A program made the position numbers and the translations under genes. From Strigops habroptila (Eukaryota; Chordata; Aves; Psittaciformes; Psittacidae), in contig NC_044282.2 in assembly GCF_004027225.2 (NCBI RefSeq), positions 62,609,725-62,673,724 of the forward strand: a stretch of DNA of 64,000 nt. Direction: 5' to 3'. Positions 1-9,900 of the stretch are shown piece by piece (position 1 is the first letter of the stretch; every line of letters starts with the position of its first letter). The notes under the pieces are model-generated. The model was given only the letters and a program-made list of their open reading frames with translations, searched no databases and was not told where the DNA came from.

Positions 1-1372
1 ACATGAAGAGACTGGGATAATGCCTGACACGTTTTTGTTGGTCTGACCACACACGTAGCAGTCACAGCACAGGAGCAACATGGTTCGGAGCTAAACATGG
101 GGTTCCACACGCACCCACAGCCCCTCCTTTGCAGCCCCTTTGTGGCAGGGGTGGCCACAGCGCAACCTAGCAAGGTACCGTGTGGTGACACGCCACAACC
201 GCCTGTCTTGACCACACTGCTGACAGCCAAGGAAGGGGTGGGAGGACAGGCAAGCTATCACAGTGCTGCTCAAAATCACACCCACATAGTGCCCAGCAAT
301 GCCCCTCACTCCCAGGCTCAGACCAGGGAGGGGAGCACACACGCTGAATGTGCTCACACCACACTTGGTAATGTCACGCTGTGCTGTACTTGGACACGAA
401 GGTGTGCCCCCACTCCAGGAGCATGGCTAGGGGAGCACAGCTGGCATGCAGTCACACTGCCACTGCCCCACACTCTGCTGTCCCCACTGCTGGGCACACA
501 GCCTGTTCTCCCCAGGGGGGCAAACAGCCTGGGGGTGCCCACCTGGAGCAGAGACATGCTCACAGCGCACTGTGCTGGACGTTGTACCCTGCAGCATCAC
601 ACGTGGCGTCCTTGTTCCCGCTGGGAAACAGGCTGTGGGGTGCCCCGTTTGCAGGCAGACACCCCTCAGCTCACTGCGGGCCACACGATGGCCCCCCTGT
701 CCTCTCCAGCAAGGAGGGGGTCCCAAGCCTCACACGGTCACACCTTCACCACACTGGTCCTCAAGGCACCGAGGCTCCCCACCCGTGGAACAGCTCGGGA
801 GGGGGCAGAGAAGAGACGGGGGGGAAAAAGCATTTCATCACAGTGCCTTGCACTGGGACCCCCTACGCAGCCCACCCCGGAGCAGTGCATGGGGAGGGAT
901 AGGGGGGTTCTGCATGGAGCCGAGCACCCACCATGCTGCCACACACCTCACCGCACCCCACCGTGGGGCAGCGGCGGGGTGGGGGAGACACGCTTCATAC
1001 AACCCCCCTTTGAATACACACACCCCCCGAGGACCGGCCCCCGCTGCCGCTGGCTCCCTCCACGGAACCGGGCCCCGAGGCTCCCCCTCCACGCGGCCGG
1101 GACCTACGGCAGCCCCCGGCGCCCCCCACGCCCCAGGGCTCACGGCAGCTTCCCCCTCCTCAGCCGCCGTGCCCCGCAGCACCCCCCGCGACCCTGAGCC
1201 CCACGACACCCCTTCTCATAGCACCCAACATCCAGCACCGGCTCCCGCTGCAGCCCCCGTCTAAACACCTCCATCCCTAAGGGGACCCGCCCGGACATCC
1301 CCTCACGGCGCCAGGCCCCGAGGAGCCCCCAGCCCCACGGCCAGGCCCCCGACACCCGCGTCCCGCCGGTAC
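1..1372 (-). other. SELENOI intron 1 (5' part), no gene seen
   Basis: This is the start of SELENOI intron 1, running off the left edge. It is C-rich on the plus strand. Between about 170 and 800 it has a loosely repeating texture of CACAC, CCACAC and TGTGCTG words that looks like a decayed minisatellite, but I could not fix a unit length. The long open frames here on both strands follow from base composition and match no family I know. Confidence 0.6.
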
Positions 1373-1420
1373 CTTGTACTTGCTGAAGCCGGCCAGCTGC
1401 TCTGCGGTCACGTACTCCAT
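1373..1420 (-). CDS. SELENOI: SELENOI (EPT1) ethanolaminephosphotransferase 1, first coding exon
   Basis: SELENOI transfers phosphoethanolamine from CDP-ethanolamine to diacylglycerol in the ER/Golgi membrane, the last step of the Kennedy pathway. Only exon 1 is in the window. On the minus strand an ATG at 1420-1418 opens sixteen codons reading MEYVTAEQLAGFSKYK, then a GT donor at 1372-1371. Human SELENOI, as remembered, begins MAGYEYVSPEQLAGFDKYK, so the match is clear and the exon ends at the same residue. Membrane helices, the CDP-alcohol phosphotransferase motif, the selenocysteine codon and the SECIS element would all lie beyond the left edge. Its position beyond HADHB, on the same strand as HADHB, fits human synteny. 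An in-frame upstream ATG at 1561-1559 leaves the exact start open. The family call is firm; the start is less so. Confidence 0.85.
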
Positions 1421-1439
1421 GACGGCCCCCTCGCCTGCT

Positions 1440-1495
1440 CCCGATGCCGGTGCCGGTGCCGATGCCGGTGCCGATGCCGGTGCCGGTGCCGGTCC
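1440..1495 (-). repeat. GC-rich hexamer microsatellite in SELENOI 5' leader
   Basis: About nine tandem copies of GGTGCC/GATGCC on the plus strand (GGCACC/GGCATC on the coding strand), starting some 20 bases upstream of the SELENOI ATG. In the SELENOI frame it would read alternating Pro-Ala and Ser-Ala pairs. Hexamer repeats at such a place vary readily in length. Confidence 0.8.
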
Positions 1496-1957
1496 TCCGT
1501 TCCACGCCCGCCCCAACCCTGACCTCCGCCGGCCGCCGTAGCCCGCCTCTCGCCGCCGCATCGGCCCACCGGGCGTGGCCGTGACATCACGACGCCCCGC
1601 CTGCCGCGCGAGGGCGCCGCCTGCAGGGCGGGAGGAGCGCGGCGCTCGGAAGGGGAGCGCGGGCCGAGAGCGGCTGCGGGGAGCGGCCGCTGCGGGGCCG
1701 TGCCGCGGGGGGTAGGGCAGGGGTGGAGGAGCCAGGCCCGCGCCGGGCACCTCTCCGGGAGGCAGCCGGCTCTCCCGGGGCGGTGAGGCCAGCCCGGCTC
1801 TCCCGCTGGGTGCTGAGCCCCGGTCTGCACGCCCGCGGGCCGGGAGGAGGCACGGGGTTGCAAAGAAACCCTCCTCGGGAAGGGGAAAGGGGAAGGGAAG
1901 GGGCAGCCGGTGGGGGCTGAGCCTCTGGTGAGGGCAGCAGCGGCATGGCGGCCCGGG

Positions 1958-2030
1958 CATCATCGGCGGACTCGATGATCTTAAAGCTCTTTTCCAACCC
2001 AGATGACTCTGAATCTGTGATTTATTTCCT
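1958..2030 (+). mobile_element. CR1 LINE 3' tail fragment
   Basis: A short stretch with the closing words of a CR1 element (GATGATCTTAAAGCTCTTTTCCAACCC, then an ATTCT-like end, shortened and diverged). Only the last few dozen bases remain. Confidence 0.45.
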
Positions 2031-2044
2031 TTAAAAGAAAAGTG

Positions 2045-2183
2045 GTCCAAAGGGCCAGGTTGGACAGGGCTTGCAGCAACCTGCGCTAGTGGAAGGTGTC
2101 CGTGCCCGTGGCAGGGGGTTGGAACTGGATGAGCTTTAAGGTCTCTTCCAACCCAAACCATTCCATGATTCTATGGTTCTGTG
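2045..2183 (+). mobile_element. CR1 LINE, 5'-truncated 3' end
   Basis: It carries the CR1 3' UTR words GGCCAGGTTGGACAGGGCTT, GGAAGGTGTCC and TTCCAACCCAAACCATTCC. It ends in the typical octamer-like ATTCTATG repeats. The orientation is plus, and nearly all of the element is missing at the 5' side, as is normal for CR1. Confidence 0.85.
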
Positions 2184-2467
2184 ACCTTCCCGATGCAAGC
2201 TGGGACTGGGACCATCCCAGGCTCTGTGCATGCTGAGGCCAGGATCAGCAGAAGAACCCCAGGAGGAGCATATGTGGCAGGGCTGGGTGAGAGGAACTTC
2301 TGGGTTCCACAGGGAGCCTGGCCGTGTCCCACCAGCTCCAGGGACAGCTGGGACAAGAAATATATGTTTGGGATGCCACAGGATGGGGGGAGTGACAGGG
2401 GGTACACACAGGGAGAAGGAACAGGAAAGATAGAGCAAGGAAGGGGAGAAGAGAAAGCAAAAGCAAA

Positions 2468-2661
2468 GGGTGTCGAGGCCCTGGCACAGGTTGCCCAGAG
2501 AAGCTGTGGCTGCCCCATCCCTGGCAGTGTTCAAGGCCAGGTTGGATGGGGCTTGGAGCAACCTGGTCCAGTGGAAGGTGTCCCTGCCCGTGGCGGAGGG
2601 GTGGAAGTGGATGAGCTTTAAGGTCCCTTTCAACGCAAACTGTTCTGTGATTCTGTGATTC
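2468..2661 (+). mobile_element. CR1 LINE, 5'-truncated 3' end
   Basis: Plus-strand copy starting at GAGGCCCTGGCACAGGTTGC and ending in GTGATTCTGTGATTC. It is from the same 3' UTR family as the copy just to its left, so two independent insertions sit within 500 bases. Confidence 0.88.
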
Positions 2662-3789
2662 AAAGTTGGCACGCTCAGATCTCCACCTCTCCACTTCCAG
2701 CCCCATCCTGGCCTCTCAGCCTGTCACCTCAGTCCTGTCACCTGTGTTCTCCAGCCCCTGTGCCGGACCCCCACCAGGCAGTTCCTGATCAGCTTTCCAT
2801 TCATATCCCAACATCATCAGGTCTTTTGCCTTCCCTATCAACTCCTCTTGAGCAAGTCAGTGATACTGAGAACCTTAGCTACAAACCCTGCATCCTTGTG
2901 TCCTTGCATTCCTTCCCACAGCAGTGTCCATGTGGAAGGACATGCCAGGTGATCCCTGCAAGGAAGATTCAAGCCAAGGTGGACTGGCAGAGACACTGAC
3001 ACCCGTAGGCCTCCATGTAGAGCACTGCCTCCCTGCACTGGAGAAGGAGCTGGAGGTTACAGGCACGCAGACATCTGAAAGGTGAAGATTGCCTAAAGCT
3101 TGCAAGCGATGCACAGTATGCATGGGAGAACAGAAGCCCTGAAAGAGTGCTTTGGCACACATGATGAGGTGAGGGTACCAACATGGACACTGCAACCCCT
3201 GGATACCCCAGCCTGGGCCAAGGCCACCCTGCTCACAGCTGCTCCAGCTTGAAGTTTGCTGGTGAATTCACATGCATGCCCCACACACAGCCGGTTTGGG
3301 TTGTGACCCATGGTCCTGCTCCAGCCGCTGGTGCTCAGCCCTTCACTCATTCACACCAGTGGTTGGTTTTCAGGCCATGCACCATTCCCACGCCAGAAGG
3401 TGTAGGATAAAGACCCCCCTCTCACTCCTGTCACTGCACTGGGACCCTTCTTGCTCCAGCAGCTGACACCAGAGGCACCTACACTCCCCACGTGACTCCA
3501 GGAGCTGGCCCCAAATCCACTCACACACACACAGGTCTCACCAGTAACTGGCACTTTGTCCTTGCAGCACACACTCACACCGGCGAGATTTGTTTCCAAA
3601 CCACTGTCTCCACGTCTGTTTTGCCAGGGCTGTGCCATGGTATATTTTGGGTTTGGTTCCCCTTTTTTCTCTTAGTTTCCCACCTGACCAGCTCCTGCTC
3701 TGATAACCTCACAGGAATAAATCTTCTCAGTCTGCCTCTCATCCATTAGTGTGACTGACCAGGCTTGGTTCCCACCACAGCATCCTTTA
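2662..3789. other. intergenic, nothing recognised
   Basis: No exon, RNA gene or known repeat was recognised. It contains short CA runs near 3525-3535 and an AATAAA at about 3715 with no gene upstream to use it. Confidence 0.5.
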
Positions 3790-3852
3790 TAGAATCATAA
3801 AATCACGAAATGGTTTGGGTTGGAAAGGACCTACAAACCCCTTTAGGTGCTG
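3790..3852 (-). mobile_element. CR1 LINE 3' tail fragment
   Basis: A minus-strand CR1 end: AGAATCATAAAATCACGAAA followed by GGTTTGGGTTGGAAAGGACC. Only about 60 bases are recognisable. Confidence 0.7.
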
Positions 3853-3960
3853 CTGGTAAGAGCACATAGGATGAGAGACCTTGTCTCTGCTGCTCCTGTA
3901 GCAAAGATGTCAGCTTCTTAGTTGCCAAAGCTAGTTCAAAGGTGCTCTCTAGGGCAGGAG

Positions 3961-4312
3961 ATCATAGAATCACAGACTCATAGAATGGTTTGGGTTGGAA
4001 GGGACCTTAAAGCTCATCTAGTTCCAGCCCCCTGCCATGGGCAGGGACACCTTCCACTAGACCAGGTTGCTCCAAGCCCCATCCAACCTGGCCTTGAACA
4101 CTGCCAGGGATGGGGCAGCCACAGCTTCTCTGGGCACCCTGTGCTAGGGCCTCACCACCCTCACAGGGAGGAACTTCTGCCTAAGATCTCATCTCAATCT
4201 CCCCTCTGTCAGTTTAAAGCCATTCCCTCTTGTCCTGTCCCTACAGGCCCTTGTCAAAAGCCCCTCTCCAGATTTCTTGTTGGCCCTTTCAGGCACTGGA
4301 AGCTGCTCTAAG
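3961..4312 (-). mobile_element. CR1 LINE, 5'-truncated, outer end of left arm
   Basis: Minus-strand CR1 3' end, from the ATTCTATGA-type tail at 3961 to a truncation at about 4312. It shares its truncation point and several private variants with the copy at 13153-13490. It was therefore inserted once and duplicated with the arm. Confidence 0.9.
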
Positions 4313-5682
4313 GTCAAGTTGTTCAAGTCCTTCTCCTCATGACTGCTCTCACTCCAGCATCCACGCAGCCTGCTTCGCTCAGCTCCAGCCCAGGCAGCAG
4401 CTGCCAAGTTTCACTTCTGCACTCTTGTGAAAATGGCCTGATTTCCAGTAAGTCAGGAGGCTTCTTGCTGTCTCCATTGATAAAAAGCAGGAAACCATGT
4501 AAGAGACCGGGGCTGTAGAAAGTGAGGGGCTCGGGCGGGCTGACTCCAGCCTGGGAGCTGCTGAGCGCTGGAGGCAGACGGTGGAACCTTGCTGATAAGC
4601 TTTGGGGATGGCGGTGAGGGATCAGCACAGAGCAGGGATCTTGTCTGTCTTCTGCTTCATATTTCATGTGTTTTACCATCTCCTGAGAGATGCCAGGGAA
4701 GGAAAAGGGGGTTTAGGGTGGATGGTCCCTGCTCTGAGCCTGGGATGCAGGAAGCAGCCTTTGCTCACCCGCCTGTTTGAAGAAGCTCAGGGGTCCCGTG
4801 TGGGCTGCAGGGGTTGAACTGGGAGGATAGGGAAGAGGCAGGGGGGTCAGCACAGGAGCCCGTGGGGAAGGAAGAGGGATCCAGGGCTATTCAGGGGTAG
4901 TCTGATGCCTGCAGAGGAGCAAAGCCTGGCTTCAGGAACTGGCTGCAGGGCTGGATGGGCAGGGACCCGCTCTCTGCTCTAGGGACAGACCCCTCACAGA
5001 GCCCCTTCCCTGCTGCGAGCTGGGAAATGCTCCCCCAGCCGGCGCTGATCCTGCCCACCCTGGACACGATCCAGCCCCACGGTGGGCCAGGATGGGTGCG
5101 CTCGCCCAGAGCACAGCGTGCCAGGGCCGGGAGCCGGGGCAGCTGCGGAACTGGGCAGGCACCTACATGCTGGTGACATTTGCTTCCCTGCTCTGGAGGC
5201 AGGGGACTGGGCTGGGACGTGTCGGGACCAGAAGGGAGGTGGAAAGGCAGCCCTGCGGGCACTCCCATAGCCCAGGAAGCTGAAACGGATAATTTGGGGA
5301 ACATCTCCGATGATAACCTTTTCGGTGGCATGCGCTCGGTCAGCTCTAACAGGGGTGCACAAGCAATGGGTGCTGGGGTGCAGTCCTCAGGCTGGCGGCG
5401 TGGGCTGCTTGGGCAGTGGTGCCTGCCTCCTGCACCGCTCATTAGGGAGCAGGGTAATTGATGAGTGGCATTTATGAACAGGACACCCTGGCCTGTTCCC
5501 AAGGCTAGGGGGAGAGGTTTTCCTTCCCCTTGTATGGAGTGATGGTGGGATTCACCTCTCCCAGCCCCTCCTACAGTCTAAACTTTACCACCCAAAGTGC
5601 TCTGGTCCCTGGCACAGCCCCTGAAAGGCACAAGCTGTTCCAGAGCCCAGCTTCCCTGGGGCAGGGATGGGGAAAACACTCT
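3975..5682. repeat. left arm of a 1.7 kb inverted repeat
   Basis: This arm is the reverse complement of 11783-13490. Positions pair so that left plus right equals 17465 throughout, so there is no net indel along the whole arm. The outer 340 bases are a CR1 copy and differ between arms at roughly one base in twenty. The core, about 4430-5500, showed no difference in the stretches I compared. A few substitutions appear again in the last 110 bases before 5682. The core matches no gene family I recognise. Its open frames in several registers are probably by-products of its GC content. Confidence 0.93.
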
Positions 5683-5757
5683 TGAGGGGGCTGTTCCCAT
5701 GAAGCAGGGTGAATGCAGTCCTGCTGTAGGTCATGCTTGTGGAAGCAAGGACAGGCA

Positions 5758-6480
5758 GCCTGGGAAGAATATATGGATATTGTCTAGGAAGCCAGGGACC
5801 AGGTTAGGAAAGCTAAGGCCCAGTTAGAATTAAATCTGGCCAGGGATGTGAGAGATAGCAGGAGGGGCTGCTATAGGTATGCATCAAATAAAAGACAGAC
5901 TAGGGACAACGTGGGCCCTCTCCAGAAACTGTCAGGAGAACTGGCTACCCTAGATTTGGAGAAGGCTGAGGTTCTTAATGACTTCTTTGCCTCAGTCTTC
6001 ACTGGCAAATGCTCTGACCACACCACTCAAGTCTTGGAAGGCAGATGCAGGGACTGTGAAAAGGAAGACCTTAGGCCCACTGTAGGAGAGGATCAGGTTC
6101 GAGACCATCTTAAGAACCTGAATGTGCACAAGTCCATGGGACCTGATGAAATCCATCCGCGGGTCCTGAAGGAGCTGGCGAATGAAGTTGCTAAGCCACT
6201 GTCCATCATATTTGAAAAATCATGGCAGTCAGCTGAAATTCCTGACGACTGGAAAAAAGGTAATATAACCCCCATTTTCAAGAAGGGGAAACTGGAAGAC
6301 CCAGGGAACTACAGATCAGTCAGTCTCACCTCTGTGCCTGGCAAAATCTTGGAGCAGATTCTCCTGGAAGGCATGCTAAGGCACATGAAAAACAACGAGG
6401 TGTTTGATGACAGCCAACATGGCTTCACTAAGGGGAAATCCTGCACCTTTTGCTGTGTACAGAAGAGGCTCTTAAAGCAG
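5758..6480 (+). mobile_element. CR1 LINE ORF2 reverse-transcriptase fragment
   Basis: An internal piece of CR1 ORF2. From about 5758 the translation reads through the linker before the RT domain (one stop near the left end), then from 5848 it stays open for about 210 codons. Recognisable blocks are [64 protein letters not shown] and [10 protein letters not shown]. These are the N-terminal fingers of a CR1 RT, up to RT motif 2. The YADD-type catalytic box, the rest of ORF2 and the 3' UTR are missing, and so is the 5' end. It is thus broken at both ends, unlike a simply 5'-truncated insertion. It sits between the left inverted-repeat arm and the GTPase pseudogene. Confidence 0.92.
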
Positions 6481-6991
6481 GAGGTATGTACTTTGCAAGC
6501 TGTTCCTGGGCTAATGTACACAATGGGTGTGTGGGTTTAGGTCCCAGTTGAATCCCCAGTGTGGTCACCACCCCAAAAAGGCCCCGATGAGTCTTTGCTG
6601 GCTGGGCTGTCATTACTGGCGAATGTGGATGGCCTCCACTGCTTCCTGAAATGAATCCTCTGCACTGATAGGTTGCCATCTCCTGACTCTCTGGTTTTCT
6701 CCTTTAGGATTTTGGGTCTTTCCTTTCCAGTGTTTTTCCTCCTGAATTCTTGAGGTGGTCCCCATCTTCTTCTTAACACCCCAGCCTTTTCTTCCAGGTC
6801 TGCTGTGTGATGGTGTGCTGTGTCAGCTGAGCTGGGGAGCTTGGCTGTCTATGTCATCTGCAAAGTCAAGCATCTGACCAAAAGGAGCATCTGCTGTGAG
6901 GTGAGATGAATCAGATCCCACATCCTCTTATAAGAGGCTGGGGCCTCTGACAACACACCTTAAAAAGAGACTGTTTGCTTCTTCCACAGCC
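6481..6991 (+). other. upstream flank of the GVIN-like pseudogene
   Basis: No coding sequence was recognised. The right end has a pyrimidine-rich stretch and a splice acceptor (CTTCTTCCACAG) ending at 6989, two bases before the pseudogene ATG. This implies that the parent gene has an upstream non-coding exon and that this copy kept intron sequence. A perfect 14-base palindrome lies at 6924-6937. Confidence 0.55.
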
Positions 6992-9900
6992 ATGGATTCA
7001 GAGGAGGACATACTAAAGGATGATGAAAAGGCAAATCTTGCTAAAAAACTACTGGCAGAAGCATGTGAGAAAGAAGGACTGGATGATGTATACTGGCTCC
7101 CCAAACTGTCAGAAATACTGGGAGTCAAGTCCAAAGAAGCCCGGAAACATATGCAATATGAAGACTACCTTAAGGTGGAGTGTGAAGTAAGGTACCCCTG
7201 GGAAAAAAGGGCTCTCCAAAAGCTCCTGGAAGTAACAATCGACAAAGGAGATGTAGAAGAGGCTTCTGAGGAGATGCAGAAGAAGCGCTTGGAGATAACA
7301 AAGCAGAGACAAGAAGCAGCCAAGCTATTCCTGAAGGAGCTGAAAGAAATGCACGACAACCACAGCCACAGCAAGGACATTATAAGAAAGAAAGAGGAGG
7401 CTCTGCGGCAAGCCACTGAGATTACCAAAGAGTACTGGGCACCACTGGAGAAGTCATTGGTGGGTTTGCTGGAGAACATCCAGAAGCATCAGGAGCAGCA
7501 GGAGTTGACAGTGAGCAAGGCTGAGAACGTCTCTGACATGGAGGTCCTGAGGCGGGCGTCAGGGGTACTGGCCCTGCAGGGCATCTACAGAACCAGCAGC
7601 TTTGCGGATGTGCTGGCAAAGCAAGACCAGCTCATCAGGGTTCCCGATAGATTCAAGCTGGCTGGTCCAGAGCAAGGGTCTCTGCTTGAAAGGAAGGTGT
7701 TCTCCTCCTCTGCAGCAGAAGCTGCTTTCACCAAGTCCATGGAGAAGCTGGGGTTCAGCATCACCGTTTCTGCCACAGCCGGGCTCTGGGGGTTTAATGT
7801 TGACACTGATATAGATTACAGCAGCTCTTCGCAGTCAGAGGAGACCCACCAGTCCCACTCTGAGCAGAGCTGCATTTGCACCGCCAAGTACCAGTACCAG
7901 TACTCTGGCCTCCTGCTACTTCCAAAAGCATCAGCTTTGCCTTTCAGATGTGGCCCTGCGGGAGCTGCAAAACATCAAGCATCTTTTGAGCATCACTCAG
8001 GAAGCAGACAGGTCCAACATGATGGAAGAGCAGGTGTGAGAGCTTCTTCAGCAAGTTTGGGTCTCACGTAAACCAGGGTCCCCTCCGCTTTGGGGGGATA
8101 TTCTGGTGGAAGGCATCTACGGAAGAATTCGGAGCTGAGCAGCGGGAAGAGATGAAGCAACAAACATCTGAATCACTGAATGGCTATGTCAGGGCCACCT
8201 ACAGCAGCTTCAGTGTCAGCATGGGAGTGGATGTGGACGGTCTGAAATACAGCTCACAGGCTTTTTCTAAGGGAAGAGACAGAAGGAGTGCTCACACAGC
8301 AGCTCAGCTCTACGTGACTAACACAGGGGGCCCATCAGAGACAAATTCTCTTCCTCAGTGGAAATTGGGGCTTGTAACTAGTAACACAACCTGATGTGTT
8401 ATTGACCGAGGCTTTCAGCTGATCCCAGTGTGGGATATAATCCTGTTCAACCACAGCAGTGATTTTAAGTCCATCTATCAAACGAGCAGCAGCCTCAGGG
8501 CTGCGTACGAAGCGTTAACGAATCACAGTGTCAGCATCATGTTTGGAGAGGAACTGGTCAGTGCAGTGGAAGAGGCCAGAGCTTTCATGGAGTGTGTGAA
8601 GGCCTGGGAGGTGACAGCGGATGAGAGAAACTGTTCATGCTGATAAACTTCAAACAGAATCTGAAGGAAAAAAACAAAAACCACAGTGTCTGGATCAACA
8701 TATGTCTGTCGGACAAAGGACTGCAGGAATTCCTTGTGAATACTGTTCTGTTTTGCAAGAAGTCATCTCCAGAAAACACCACCTGTATCAAGTCTCTGTT
8801 GAGGCGCCTCCTGGATCCTTATGTCTATTCTGCCAAGAACTTCCCCAGGTCTTCCTTCATTATGCAATGGATCTTTGATAGCGAGCACATGCTTCCTGAA
8901 ACTCTCAGTGTTTCTCTGCTTGAAGATCTCGCCAAGACACTGCTGCAAATGAAGGAGTGCATCCAGGAAGTCACCTATGCACCAGCAACCGCAGCATCTG
9001 CCATTCATGAAGCAAAGATAAAAGCCACATTGACTACAAGCTTAGTTGTTTATTCCTTACACCAGGTTCTCCAGGAAAGGGCACAGAAAGACATAGAACT
9101 GTTAGTACTTTTAATTACGACCAGCACAGGATACCATATGCAGGGGAGCAATTTTCAGTACCTCCTTGGATGTCCAGAAATTAACTTCATGATACATGAA
9201 GTGCAAGTGGGACATAAGGAGTATCTGAGCCTGAAGGAACAAGATGTTTACAGAGCTCAGGCCTTCCTGCTGCTGACGGGTCTAAAGGTAACACCCAAAT
9301 ATAAAGAGGTGTCCCCTGAGCAGAAGAATGAGCGTTTAATTTTCATGGAAGATCAAATGAAAAACTTATGGTCCACGGAGATAGAAACTCTCCTCGAAAA
9401 GCACAGTGCACTCAAAGACTGAGAGATGCTGGAAAATGCCTTGCATTCCCGCGTCAGTGGGTGCTTGGAGGACACGTGACAATCTGAAGAAACACAATAT
9501 AATCAAAGACGTGGAAGACACTTTTCAAAGAATACAGCCTTCCAGTCAGTCCAAGTCCAAATCAGACAGCAGTGAATCCGAAGCAAATCAAGCCATTACA
9601 AACCAAGAGTTCCTCCATTTACTTAAGTGCCTTGGACTGGAAAGTCACTATCCAAGGAAGATGGGGACAGAAGACTTCCACATTATATGCAAGAAATCTT
9701 TACATGACACCCAGCCCAGCAAGGACAATGAATTACAATTTTACTTCCTGCAAAAGCTATTAACTGTGGATTATCGAGTGAGGTACCTGACTTGCGAGGA
9801 TGAGAGCAACCCAGGACTTGCACCTGTGCCAAAACCCACAGAGCAAGAACATGAACCCTTGGATTCCTTTGATGACTTTTCCACTGATTTGGAGGAAGAA

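Larger units (their letters stand above)
1000..1950 (-). promoter_or_regulatory. SELENOI: SELENOI CpG-island promoter and 5' UTR
   Basis: The stretch around and upstream of SELENOI exon 1 is very GC-rich and dense in CpG, with GC-box-like GGGCGG words and no TATA box. This is the usual look of a housekeeping promoter. Transcription should start somewhere between about 1500 and 1700 on the minus strand; the exact site cannot be read from sequence. Confidence 0.65.

Noticed and set aside
97-1264. Long plus-strand frames before SELENOI exon 1
   Set aside because: Pro/His/Thr-rich composition frames over intron and CpG island, with no domain and no plausible splice partners.
1277-2161. 294-codon minus-strand open frame through the SELENOI promoter
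   Set aside because: Its first third is antisense CR1 text ([19 protein letters not shown]), and the rest is CpG-island DNA without stops. Only the end, exon 1 of SELENOI, is real.
4891-5502. 203-codon open frame on the minus strand, repeated as 11963-12574 on the plus strand
   Set aside because: It lies in the inverted-repeat core, has no recognisable domain, and overlaps other open frames in the same GC-rich DNA. Its identity between copies reflects arm identity, not coding constraint.
5848-6540. The CR1 reverse-transcriptase frame as a live element
   Set aside because: It lacks the catalytic part of RT, the endonuclease and both ends, so it cannot be active despite its open frame.
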